DNA of 64,000 nucleotides, from the NCBI GenBank assembly GCA_037179385.1, contig CM074189.1:21587020-21651019 (forward strand), in the 5' to 3' direction. Position numbers and translations under genes: made by a program. Positions 48,674 through 59,614 of the stretch are shown here, one piece after another. This stretch comes from Holothuria scabra (lineage: Eukaryota > Echinodermata > Holothuroidea > Aspidochirotida > Holothuriidae). Below the pieces are notes generated by a model. That model saw only the letters and a program-made list of their open reading frames with translations, was not told the DNA's origin and made no database searches. Position 1 is the stretch's first letter; every line of letters begins with the position of its first letter.

Positions 48674-49453
48674 CATGGGCGTCCGCAGAAATTTTTACAA
48701 GGGGGGGCAAGGTCATTCATGGATGACTGAATTGTGTACACTATCTAAGCGGAGCGCCACCATCGGTTGGCGCGAAGCATACAAGAAAATTTTGGGTCTT
48801 ACAAACCCTCCAGATGGCCGGAAACGACACTTGGCGAGTGTTATAAGCTGCATGTACCCAGCCCTGAAACAGGAATTTCATGTCTGTAATTTTTAGATTT
48901 TTAGAATTTTCAATCTAAAAAAATTTTTGAAGGTAAATCTGCCTCTCGGTCACGGCCTCGCACGCCTGAGCGCGATAAAACTTACAACTGTCAAAGAGCC
49001 TTTTATAGGCCTATATCCGTTACCCAATTATGAGTCATCCCCCCCCCCCATATTCACCTTGTATATCCCAGTTACATCCGCGCGTCGCCACTTGAGATCA
49101 GCACGGGACCAAACCACGACCAACGCATTCATCAATAGTCGGATGCCATATGCACACTACATACTTGACAACTAGTACAATTTTGGCATAGTTTTTACAA
49201 TTACAAATTTTTAATAGATATCACGAATGATGGTCCCCAAATTACGATTTCACTATTCAGCATACCATCTTCTCTTTTGCTATTCCTGGTCAAATGTCCG
49301 CATATTTCAGTACAAACTGACGCTGTGAGTGAAGATATTTTGACGATTTATTTTTAATTTTTTTTTATTTTAATTTTTAATTAATTTTTTCACAAGTTTG
49401 ATTTTCGGGGGGGGGCAAGTGCCCCCCCTTGGCCCCCCTTCCGGACGCCCATG
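48674..49453. mobile_element. hAT-like non-autonomous element, 780 bp, G-run/C-run type
   Basis: Ends CATGGGCGTCCGCAG and CCGGACGCCCATG, with the exact duplication AATATAAT at 48666-48673 and 49454-49461. A G-run lies inside each end (as C-runs at the right). The inside has AAGCGGAGCGCCACCATCGG, echoed at 51787-51812 in a further fragment. No transposase. Confidence 0.9.
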
Positions 49454-50099
49454 AATATAATGTAACACTAACAACGGCACAAAGGGGGAAATTGCCACCT
49501 CAATGAAAATATTTTGAGCATGCATAAGTGCTTTGCCCCCGTCAAATAATTTTGGCAGATTAAAATGACCAACAGGCAGAATGGACAAAATATAACATTA
49601 TGGTATAGCCTACTTTTTTTTTTTACTTTTACTTCCAGAACAAGGGAAATGTCAAGTGGCCCGGCTACATGTTCATGTTGATGTGAGGGCGCAGGCTAAT
49701 GTTTGTGGACCGTGTAAACATGCACTCTAATTTGTATGGATGGATTGATATGAGGCCAAGGCCTATGTTAGACAGTTCTGGTCTGGGGCATGATCCAAGC
49801 TTTGAGAGCTGGAAATTCTTTTGCCCCCACCCAAATCCAGCATCCACATTGTAAAAAATAAAACTCTTCATTCTAGAGCTTGGAATATTAGCTGACTTGA
49901 ATGCAGTGGCAGGGTTGCATGTGTCTCCTGTGTCACCAGTGCTGCCTGTTTTGCATAGAAACTCAGTGGGAATATATACAGAATTTGGGTAAGAAATACT
50001 GCAATTAAGTGTCACTAGATTCAAGTGCCTTATTTAGAGCAAGGCCTCTTGAAATGGCACCATTTACTTAGGAGTTTTCTCTAAAATTAAAAATTGTAC

Positions 50100-50850
50100 A
50101 CTCCACAATAAGATCTAGGCCTAGCCTAGAGTAGGCCTATGCCCCAGAGCTAGGCCTAGCCTAGGTCTAGCCTAGCTAGGCCAAGGCCAAAAAGTTGGAA
50201 CTACTTGGCGATCATTGTCAAGAATTAAACCTTTGCTGTAAGGTGTAACCTGTAAAGCCTGGTCATTTGCTTTTAAAAGTAAGCTGGAGTGTCTTGCTTT
50301 TTGCAATGGCATAGCCGCAGTGGTACTTTTAGTTTGGGGTGGGGGAGGGGGGGGATAGAATCTCCTTCCCCATGACCCAACCCTAAAAGAAGGGTTTAAG
50401 GTCACAACAGCATTCCCCCCCCCCCCCCCACCATGACACCGAACCCCTCCCATGACACAATCCTGGCTTGGTCTACGCTACTGGTGTCTTGATATGGTTG
50501 TACTTGTAGGAACTAGCCTAACTAGGCCTAGGCCTAAGCCGTAGGTAGCAGCCTTTCTTAGGTAGCCTAGGCCTAGACTAACTGTTAGGCCTAGGCCCCT
50601 AGGCCTTGGCCTTTGGGTTAATACAGGGCTTTATGGTTGCTTGCTTGCTTGTTACTTTAGGCTAATTCTGAACTCTGTAACAATAACTGTTATTGTTAAA
50701 TTAACACTAACGTTAGCCTAATAATAGCGTTAGGCAAGGAGACCTGAGACTGCAGGTAGCCTAGGCCCTAGGTTTGCCATGAGCAATTTTAGGCTAGCCC
50801 TAGCCCTAGCTAATTGAATTCTGTCAGCGGCATGTCATCACTCTGGGTTT
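50100..50850. repeat. CCTAGG/TAGGCCTA-rich cryptic repeat
   Basis: TAGGCCTA, CCTAGGCCTA and AGCCTAGG words are clustered at 50115-50180 and 50505-50615, with weaker traces to 50810. Not a clean tandem array. Confidence 0.7.
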
Positions 50851-51599
50851 GGAAAGGGTTTAACGTTAGGTAATCTAAAAGAATGACCAAAACACATCAC
50901 TTCTACCCTATCGGCCTAACGCAGGAACAATATCTGCCTCTTTCAAGTCTGTCAATTCCGCTCCCCAATCCCCTGCCAGTACTAAAACTAAAGCATGGTA
51001 GTTCACGTGTGTGTACGTGTGGTCATGGCATATAAATGCACTGTGCAGTGAGTGCATATGTACGTGTACCGTACCCAAGTACTTCCATGGTGCTACCACT
51101 AGTAGAGAAGTATGTGCCCTGTGCTATCCCTTTCCCAGTACCGCAGCGATCTCACGCAAGCACAAACCTAACGGAGCAATGCCGAAAGCCTCCCACGGTA
51201 GAATCTAAACTTCCCTGCAAATACCGTTCTGTTTCATGAAGGGTTAGCCGGCTGCGTCGAAAAATCTGCTGTTCCTTTCTGATCCAATTCAGCTTGCCGA
51301 CAAAAGGGATCAGCCTTTCCTAAGTGGTGTCTTAGTGGAAGTAGGTCACTCTTTTTACAAAGGGACTTAATATGGAACAAAAGTTTGATGTCTATTACAA
51401 CCGACGGTTAAGTGGACATCAATTACTTTGAATACGACGAAGCCTCACATAGAGCAACTGAAACCGCAAAATACCATCCACAGAAGAATATTACCACTGT
51501 TGTTTGTAAATGAAAGGAAAAGAACAGGATTCTGAAGATTTTATTGGCCGTTATTCATGTGGGTAGGCCTACGGGAGCATTTCGGATCGGGATCAGAAG

Positions 51600-51960
51600 A
51601 ATTTTTTGCCCGAAAAGTGTAATTCTGCGCCCGGAAGACTATTTCTAAGCGAGCACAAAATGTTGAAAATGTTACCACCTCAGACTCATTTCTAGACATT
51701 CTGCGGAGGATCTACACAGCTTTTACTTGAGTTTTCGTTTGAAAAAAAAAAGTTCACTTCAAACTCGCTTCCTGCCAGAAAGACTTTCTAAGCGGAGCGC
51801 TACCATTAGTTAGCGCGGAGCGCACTGAAAATTTTGAAAAAGTCACGACGCCTCAGGTGGTCGGAAAAAGGCATTCACAAGACTTGTCAGTAGAATCTAC
51901 GCTGTTCGTCATGTTGAGTTTTCGTTTGCGATTGGCTCAGTCCATAAACTTGGGGTCCAA
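51600..51960. mobile_element. Fragment of the 48674-type hAT-like element
   Basis: TAAGCGGAGCGCTACCATTA and GCGCGGAGCGCACTGAAAAT parallel the interior of 48674-49453. The ends are not found. Confidence 0.45.
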
Positions 51961-52123
51961 TAGTGTACGTGACATGAGGTCAAAATTTAAAAATCTTTTA
52001 ATCTGATTGAAATTTACATTCATGGTAGAGTATTAACCGTAGTTATAAAAAATAAAAATATTTTTACATGAAGTATTATGTACGCATGAGGAGATTCATT
52101 CAAACAAACTTGGCCGGTATATT

Positions 52124-53191
52124 GACCAACATAACGGGGACACCAAAACAGTTTTTAATCTTCTACCAAAAGAATGACGAAAATCTGGAATGATTGAAAA
52201 TTACTATTTGAATGTGTTTTAGTACCAATTGTAACAAGAACATGGTAAAAAGTTTGAAAAAAAAATCCAAAAATGAACATGGTAAAAAGTTTGAAAAAAA
52301 AATCCAAAAATGAAGAGTGAGTTTCATTTTTCTCAAAAATATGCAGGTGTCCCCACATGTCTAGGCCTACACATTTACATATTTTTGTACAATATAGTGA
52401 CTGATTTAACCAATTGATGATGTTTAAGTATTCAAATTTCCTCTTTGACACCATAAGATTGTTAGACTTTACATTTGAATTCTTACCTATCATCTCTTCA
52501 TGGACATAAGTAATAGGCCTATTAGCAAGATATTTTACTTCATTGCGTCTTTCGTGTGTAGTGTAACAGGGTGGTGTCCCCATAACACCTAACATTCAAA
52601 GTGCCAGTTTAACTTTTAAATGTTAAGTTGATCTGGAAACTTCCAAATACAACACAAACCACTGTTTATACAGTTACAAGATACAATAAAAAGATCCATT
52701 TCCATTTTTTGTTTCTTCAGGACCAACATAACTCTCACAGAATGGGGGACACTAAAAAAATCAAATGTTCATTAGGATAGAATACATGATTTTCAAACCA
52801 TGGGATTAACTTTTCTGGTAACATCCTGATACCTTCTTTTCATGTAACTTTGTTAACCAAAAAATATTTAGTTTGCGCAATTGGTGAAGCATCAAAGTTT
52901 ACCAACATAACTCACTAAGGGGAACACCAAAATTCTGCCCATATCGAATTATGCCTGAAACAAGGTTTGTTTGTTTGTTTGTTTGTTTGTTTATTTGTTT
53001 TTTCTTCTTCTTTTTTTGTTTTTTTTTTGTTTTTGTTTTTGGTTTTTTTTTTCCTTTCCAAATGAGCAACTATCTAAAAGAGTTTGACCTAATGCTTAAA
53101 TCAAGAAAACTATGGCCACCTGAGAATGATCAGATTTGTCCAAATGGTAAAATATACATTAGAAAACCAACATAGCTACGGGGACACCAAA
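52124..53191. repeat. Diverged modules with ACCAACATAAC and GGGGACACCAAA
   Basis: The pair of words occurs at 52124-52149, 52721-52754, 52901-52931 and 53166-53191, with a reverse GGTGTCCCC near 52567 and 52345. A 37-bp exact tandem duplication lies at about 52230-52305 and a (GTTT)n/poly-T tract at 52965-53053. Confidence 0.6.
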
Positions 53192-53827
53192 GAGTTATGT
53201 CCGCAAGGTTGTTTTTAATAGTCTCGTTTGGAAAATTGGGTGGAGCGCTAATGCTGATATTTTTAGAAATGTTGACTTTTGGTGATATCCTTACCATGAT
53301 ACATGAGCAGGGAAATTCAATCTGTGATAAGCATGTTTTTTATGTTTATTTGAATTTGTATGTTTGTATATCACGGCCATCACTCCAAAACAAGAAGGGA
53401 CACAAAAGCAAATTAGTCTATTTTCTAAAAAAAAAATACTAAATATGGACATTCAGTTTATATCATAAGATAGCCTCGTTGATAAGGCATAACAAAATAC
53501 ATGAGGTACTGGTTTGTTGTATATACCTGTTTTGAAATATATAGCATTATATTGGCAAAGTCATTAAAAAACCCATTGGACCCCTAGTTAATGGATTGAG
53601 CCAATAATAAAACCTGAGCAACTTGCTAAGTTATTGTAGAAAATTCCCAGCCTAAATGTATAACTACCATTGGATGAAATGGTATTGCATCTTTTCGGAG
53701 GGGGGGGGGGACTTTAAAACGGAATCGAAAGCTAATGGTGCTTATTCCTTTGGAACTTTTGGCTAAATTCAAGATAAAGACCTACTGAATTGATGAAATT
53801 CTCTTGGTTAGGTTTGGTAACATGGGG

Positions 53828-53905
53828 TTTTACCGCCCAGTTTCCAACCAATTGGTTCAAGTGGGGTCGGCCACTGCCAGGTGACTGCCTGAATTTCCTA
53901 TTATA
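53828..53905 (-). mobile_element. tRNA-headed SINE family 2, tail only
   Basis: AACCAATTGGTTCAAGTGGG and TCGGCCACTGCCA match the tails at 15600 and 25210. Confidence 0.55.
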
Positions 53906-55492
53906 AATGATTACTCGTGACACCTTTTGAAAAATGTCACGTTATGAGGTGGGTATTAAATGAATATCAGGAGCCGGGAAGACATTTTCAAACCGCATCA
54001 TCATGGATTGAATAAAACAAATTGTCCGATTGACCGAATTCAGCTCTAGCAGTCTAGGGGAAGGATCTATTGAACATTGCACCTGAACATCCTCTCGTCT
54101 CGTCTGTCGGTGAACTTTCTTCAGTGAAATTAATTTGGGGATTTGAAAACGTAGCAGCACATTTTTTACCTTCACCAGAATATTTTGCCATTTCGGGCAT
54201 TTTTTTTTTTTTTTTTTTTCGCAAGTCAGTTTGGACTAAGGCTGAGGAATTCCCGAAGTTTTTTTTTTAACTTTTTTCGGGCATATGCTTTTAAGATTTC
54301 GGGCATGCTAGGGACTTTTCTGAAAAACTAAGGACATTTTTTCCGAATTCGAGCCATATTTTTTCCAAATTCCTACCCGAATTTTTTATTTTGAGGATTT
54401 TTTTTTCTTTGTGGGGGGGGGGGGGGTATCCTCCTCCCTGCCACAGCCTCGTATGTCCATGCCTTTATTATCGACCCTGTGTCTATCTGCAAATTGTCAG
54501 GTGTAAACTGGAGTACCATTTTCACCGATCCTTTGCAAACTCACCAATTTTTCGGGCGCTCCTCGAGCCTGCTAGTCTCATGGTAGCCTTTGTTATAGCG
54601 TCCTAAATATATTCACAGTAGTCAGTCTGTCAGTGGCCCCATTAGGTTAGTTTTTTGAGAGCGTATAGGCTACTTGCTTTTGCCATGGAGGAGTACAGCA
54701 TCACAGAATGCAACGCAAGGGGATTATTTTTCCTTCCTCGGTGTTTAAATTACCTTAGATATAAATTTTAAGTTTTATAGGATACAGTACACAAGCAGCA
54801 TATTCTCCCTGTAAGATGTCCAGGCGCAGATTAAGCCAGATGGAAATAATTGATTTTTAATACACAATTTCGGTAAGCATGTTACCGCATTGGTCACGGT
54901 TCCCATTTTGTACCATTTTGTTCTGTGAGTTGGGCTACATGTTGCTGGAATGATCATAATGGAAGCTTCTTTATCAATTTGCAACATTTTTCCAATTTGC
55001 CAATTTTCTTGCGATCTATCCAATCTTCGCTTCTATTGCTCTATCTATTAAAATACATCTTAATAGCAATAAGAGTGTTCAACGGTAGTGGTTCTTACCA
55101 GGCCTAGTTCTTACAAAGTTCGAATGCAAAACTTCCATTCCTCAAAACCAAAACCTCTATTCCTTGAAATTTCATGAACTTTGTGTGTCAGCTCTACATT
55201 TCTTGTTCCACACCCAAATCCACACCCAAAGTTTACATTTTCTTTTCAATCTTTGTAACGCGTTCATCATGATGAAAATAAGGGATTTATTTACAAAAAA
55301 GAAAACGAAAACGCGAAACCGTGTGATTCTAGTGCCCACCTTTAGGCTAACTCGAGTCTTTTAATTTTGTGGTGTATTTTTGGTTTTAGACTCAAGTGCT
55401 GTACATGGGAGTTAAATGGACCCTTTTTTCAAAAGTTTCAAGAAAACTGCACTTTAAAGCAATATAGTGCAATAATTTGACACATTGGCGTA

Positions 55493-56314
55493 GCTAGACA
55501 TTTTTCCAGGGGGCACGGCACCCAAATTTCCCAGCTAATTTTTTTTAAAAGCGTGAACACCATTTCTCTGCCGAAGTTACTTGCGGTTCAAGTAGAGCTC
55601 CGAAATTTTGCTCAAGTTATAAGCAAAATTTTGAAATATGGAGCCTGTATTGGGGAAAATTTGGGGTTGTGGGTTTCCTTTACAAGTAAGTGTGAAAATT
55701 ACTGAACTTATCGGCAAGTCTGAGACTGCACGACGACAAAGATTCTTGTTGTTACACAAACGGCTACAAAAGGCCAACATATTGAGGCTCCCGGACGATA
55801 TTTTAAGAGTCAAAAGCTTATTTGCAAAGAAATTTGGGAATTCATGAAAGAAAATACACGAAAATAGTATTGCAACTGCCGATGTTACTGGATGATCTAG
55901 TGATTTTTCTCATTTCGAGAGTTCGGAAAGCTTACTTAACTGATTTTAGAATGGACACGTCTGCATTAGTAACTGCACACTGCTGCGGACGAAGCGCGCA
56001 GAAAATTGTGCACTTTTAAATTAAATATTTACAAAAATGGATCTTTTACTGGAGAGAGTTCGTAGTTTCAAGATAAGTTTGGAAAACCACACTGTAGTTG
56101 ACTGGTGTCACAAATGAACGATCTTACCAGTCTTACAGAAATGCATACTTTCTGCCACTGTATTATGTATCATATGACTGTATTATTACATCTACTTCTA
56201 TTAATATTCCTGACTAAAGAAGCGACTTAATTTAAACTTCTCCCCTCCCCCCATGTCCAGTACAAACATTAACTTCGTGAAATTTTGCCACCCCCTCCCG
56301 TGGCTACCGACATG
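55493..56314. mobile_element. Possible non-autonomous DNA transposon, 822 bp
   Basis: CATTGGCGTAGCTAGAC plus AGGGGGCACGGCACCCAAAT at the left resembles the inverted right end (CATGTCGGTAGCCAC, AGGGGGTGGCAAAATTTC). No clean target duplication was found, so the borders are uncertain. It ends 40 bp from the exon 1 donor. Confidence 0.4.
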
Positions 56315-56353
56315 GAGAATTGCAGCCCTCGAGTGTACTAAATAATATCTCAC

Positions 56354-56544
56354 CTTTGGGGCGTTGTTCGCCAAGTAGTAGAAATTGTACTGCGTGTCTG
56401 GCCGTCTGCAACGGCGGACGTTTCCGTCAGCATAGTTGATACTACCACTATGTATAAAATAGTCCTAAAAACGTTTCCCCAGGTAGACTGGGCATTTCCC
56501 CGTCTTTTACTTCCCCTTATATGTTGAGCGCTGCACCAAACCAT
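56354..56544 (-). CDS. Exon 1: start codon and signal peptide of the VWCE-like gene
   Basis: The frame contains a hydrophobic run, TILYIVVVSTML, after a basic stretch (RGSKRRG), then a polar segment ending TTPQ and two bases of the next codon before the donor GTGAGA. Phase 2 matches the acceptor phase of exon 2, and the joined codon is AGG. An in-frame TGA lies upstream at 56592-56590, so coding starts here. Two ATGs are available. The one at 56565 has a poor context, whereas the one at 56544 has A at -3 and G at +4 and is chosen. The n-region before the hydrophobic core is long (about 27 residues), so a signal anchor is an alternative. Exon assignment across a 17.8 kb intron rests on phase, signal peptide and CpG-rich surroundings, not on transcript data. 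Confidence 0.55.
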
Positions 56545-57350
56545 CGTCACCAGTTGCGCGCGCATAGATTGGGGAGAACGCACACCGTTTCACAAACAGA
56601 TCGATAATATCCAACTGCTCTTCAGCATAGTGACATGTCTAACAATATACTTTCGTAAATTAACAATTTCTTTGTTACATCGAGGCTACTGTCAAATTAA
56701 AGCCACTCCACAAACAAGAACGTTTTCTCTGAATCCTCAAATATTAAAAAGACCCGACGTAAACGCGACGTTAACTTTCACGAGCGACTTCTTTCGTTTA
56801 GAGAAAAATCGAAACAATTTTCTCCATGCGTATTAATCCACACCGTCAAACTGTAGAGTAGCGAATTAGCGCTGTCGATGTCTTACAAAGTGTATATTTG
56901 CTACCTCGTACTCGTAGGTGGTTGAAGGTATGAGTAGCGTGTGAAGATCAAAAGGATCAGATATATTTCGGGAACTGTAATCATGTCAGACGGTTTGACA
57001 CCGACTTATTTCCGTTTGTAACGAGTTCAGACGTCCGGTACAGTGAATGGCACTTGGTACCCGAATAGAAAAACTTCCAATGCGTTACGTACGACGGATG
57101 TCGGAAGCGAGATAATTGATTTTACAAGTTCATATCTACTAGTTGGTAGAAGAAAGACGTCGATTGCAATTCCTGCATATAAATATACTAGTCCTAACAC
57201 TGACATATTAGTATCAATGCCAAGCCTGGGACACGCCGTAGTTCCCTCAAAGGACCTTTTGCGGTGTGGTCTCTCATGAACTTCACTGCCTTGTGACTCT
57301 GCCTCCAGTAATTAGGTTTACCACGCACGCTAGAAGTGTAAGCTTACACT
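56380..57350 (-). promoter_or_regulatory. CpG-rich upstream region, putative promoter of the minus-strand gene
   Basis: CG dinucleotides are clearly denser here than in the introns (for example the GCGCGCGC run near 56557-56565 and many CGs at 56400-56560 and 57000-57280). The region overlaps exon 1 and its upstream flank, as expected for an unmethylated promoter. No convincing minus-strand TATA box was seen. TATAAATA at about 57179 is on the plus strand and may be chance. Confidence 0.35.
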
Positions 57351-58558
57351 TTAATCTGTCGTTGAGTAAAACACCTGTTGGGAATTATTATACTTGATCT
57401 GTTCTCACGAACGAGACACTGTGTCATAATGGATACATCTTCATTCCCAGGACCTCACTGGGAGAGATAACCTTCAGAACAGCCTCGATCCACCCACGTC
57501 TGTTACATGGAAAAATGCACATAGACAGGCCTGTTAGTGCAATGAAGCCAGCTACGCAGGAGATTGAGGGTTACGTACTTTTTATTTCCAGGCTAACCAC
57601 AACGTTGTCATCGCAATTTAACTGAGAAAAAAGTAAAAATATGATAACTGTCATCATGTTCGACCTACGAAGACAGTGAATTTTGTAATTTATCTTCAAA
57701 CAGAAGCATCGCTTTGGTGGGTCATATAAGTTATTGTTATTGTAAGGGATCATCTATTTGAAGCTGGCAATTTACGAGGGTCAAACGCGGAGCTGAAAGA
57801 ATGCACGCTTATTTCACTCGGCACGCCTTGATATCTGTATAGTTACCTGAGTTGTATTTTTGCGACTTCATTTTCTCGGTAGATAGGTCTTTGTTTTCCT
57901 TTAATTGGAATTTTAAACGTACATGCTTTCTGCTATAAGCTCGGTTAAAACATCACCAACGCCGGGAAGAAAGTGATAATATAGCCCGCGGAGCGGACGA
58001 AGTCTTTTCGTTCAGCTCATCGCTGCGAAAAACCAATCAATCTGACGGGCGGCAGCCTAAAGGGGACTGCAGCCACAGAGGTGCTACGCAGGCTAGTGAT
58101 AATATGGAATATGGATATGGCGGTTAGTTAACACCCTATTGACGTTTCTATAGGATACACCAAATAAACAACACATACTCAATTTCAGTATTATCTTGTT
58201 TCTGCCCAGTGCGGGTGAGGTTGTACAGCTTTTCAGGAAACCGTGCTTCATTTAAAGGGACAAATCTCTTGAATGAGAATTTCGTAAATACTTTTCGGTT
58301 TAAGCAACGCTCTAAAAAAGTCCGGTTCAAAGTAAAACGGAAAAGGATCAAATGGGCACTGAACGGAAAAAGGATCAAATATTTGACTAGATTTGGTTCA
58401 ATTTGAACCAAAATGGTTCTTTTTATTTCATATGCAAGAGAGTTTCCTCTACACGGCGACCAATTACGCGTTAAGACCGTGATTACAGATCATTTTTTGA
58501 CCACAAGTATAACCCAATATATGTTTTGGTGCAAAACTTGTTCGAAACGCATTTGTTT
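57351..58558. other. Upstream flank, nothing recognised
   Basis: No gene or repeat family established. The GCCCGCGGAGCGGACGAAG stretch near 57985 is GC-rich. Confidence 0.4.
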
Positions 58559-58822
58559 GAAGGGTAAGAACAGTCAGACCAACTTGAAGTAGTGCAGAAG
58601 ACTGTACGGTTTCATGATTGGCCCTTGAGAGTCATGTGACTTGATTTTTCCTCTTCAAATGTAAAATTTGCTAGAAGTAATTGCTTGGTTTACCTTGAAT
58701 ATGCAACAAATGCAGTTATAGTAAGTGATAAACTATGATGTAAGATTCTTTGAAGAGAAATAAAGAGAAAATTGTGATATTTGGCTGTTGCTTCAAAGTC
58801 AGATAGTTCCTTTATTAAAGGG
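58559..58822. mobile_element. MITE family 2 copy
   Basis: GAAGGGTAAGAACAGTCAG at the left, then ATGATTGGCCCTTGAGAGTC and TTGAAGAGAAATAAAGAGAA. The right end near TTTATTAAAG is eroded. Same orientation as 59356-59614. Confidence 0.65.
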
Positions 58823-58942
58823 GGAGCAGTTTCAAATGGTGGGTCTCGGGTGGGTGTATGCAGCCATCATCAGCCCGCTGTGAAAATGCATGTCGATTGA
58901 AGAGTACCGGTACTAACCTTTTACCCTTAAAGGGGTATGGTG

Positions 58943-59172
58943 TTGCTTCTCGGCCTTTTGGCTAAGATCATGTGTAGTATCTGTTCTTTTCATCCAGTCA
59001 AGAATGGAGCCCTACATGACAGACCAATAGTGTAAATGGTCTGAGAGTCGTGAGGTTGGTCACGTATTGTCCTTCAGTGGATGTAATAGCTTCTTCGGGA
59101 AGCACTGAAAGTTTTGGTTTCCCCGAACGCCCCTTTGCCAGAGGGTCGGGAGGACTTTAGCAAAAGATAAAT
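58943..59172 (+). mobile_element. U2-snRNA-headed SINE, full-length copy
   Basis: The first ~48 nt follow canonical metazoan U2 snRNA from its fourth base with about two mismatches: GCTTCTCGGCCTTTTGGCTA, AGATCATGTGTAGTATCTG, TTCTTTTCA, including the branch-site pairing GTAGTA. After that the sequence leaves U2. The stem IIa, U-rich Sm site and stem IV of U2 are not recognisable (only ATAGTGTAAATGG is faintly like the U2 ATATTAAATGG). The body ends GGTCGGGAGGACTTTAG and an A-rich tail. The other copies share body and tail, so this is a retroposon family and not a functional U2 gene. Confidence 0.75.
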
Positions 59173-59355
59173 TAAAGAGGGTGCTGGAGATCGCTACCAC
59201 ATGACAGGGCTAGTAACTAACATACCCAGTCAGTTTTTACGTACAAAAGTTACACAAGAAGTAAAAATAATCTTTACCCTGTAGGTTTGTAACGGTTTAA
59301 TAAATAATTTGAAGAAGTTCTTCGTCACGAATGTTCTAGCACGGAATTGAATCGT

Positions 59356-59614
59356 AAAAGGGCAAGAACAGTTGCGCCAACTTGAAGTAGTGTAGTAGAC
59401 TTCCTGTTTCATGATTGGCTGTTGAGAGTCATGTGACAATATTTTTTCTCCTCAAATGTGAAATTTACAAGGATTTACTGCTTGGTTTACTTGAATATGC
59501 ACTATTCAGTTCCTAAAGTATGACAAAAGATACTTCGAAGAGAAATAAGAAGTAAATTGTGATATTTAGCTGTTGCTTCAAAATAAGTTTGATGGGGGAC
59601 TGCTCTTGACCTTT
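59356..59614. mobile_element. MITE family 2 copy, complete
   Basis: AAAAGGGCAAGAACAGT at the left faces ACTGCTCTTGACCTTT at the right. Flanking TAA on both sides suggests a 3-bp duplication as in PIF/Harbinger elements. The homologous sequence at 10395-10620 lacks it. Confidence 0.8.

Larger units (their letters stand above)
700..56544 (-). other. Gene span: FUN/EGF_N plus calcium-binding-EGF extracellular protein, VWCE-like, 3' end outside the window
   Basis: Nine minus-strand exons form one gene. Seen directly: each exon lies between an AG acceptor and a GT donor. The phases agree at all eight joins (2 at the first, 1 at the rest), and no stop occurs in about 1250 nt of joined frame. The second and third exons join within a codon to give CNVPICSGSCGSGVC, a fibrillin-type N-terminal cysteine pattern. 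Five later exons each hold one EGF-like domain and one holds a divergent cysteine module. Family knowledge: such proteins are secreted matrix or signalling-modulator proteins, and the EGF domains bind calcium through D-I/V-D/N-E-C. Inference: the order (FUN, EGF, divergent GG-C module, then GGY-ECGPG EGF, HHGC EGF, RPL-type EGF) is closest to VWCE as I remember it. No von Willebrand C domain is visible, because the gene leaves the window. Fibrillin, fibulin, LTBP or nephronectin relatives remain possible. Confidence 0.75.

Noticed and set aside
50318..50485. Possible small transposon with GGCATAGC-like ends
   Set aside because: End similarity is weak and the flanks do not match.
52155..52595. 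146-codon minus-strand frame
   Set aside because: Low-complexity Phe-rich segment arises from the 37-bp A-rich duplication; no family motif.
58943..59172. Functional U2 snRNA gene
   Set aside because: Identity stops after about 48 nt; the Sm site and 3' stems are absent, and other copies have truncations, A-tails and a target duplication.
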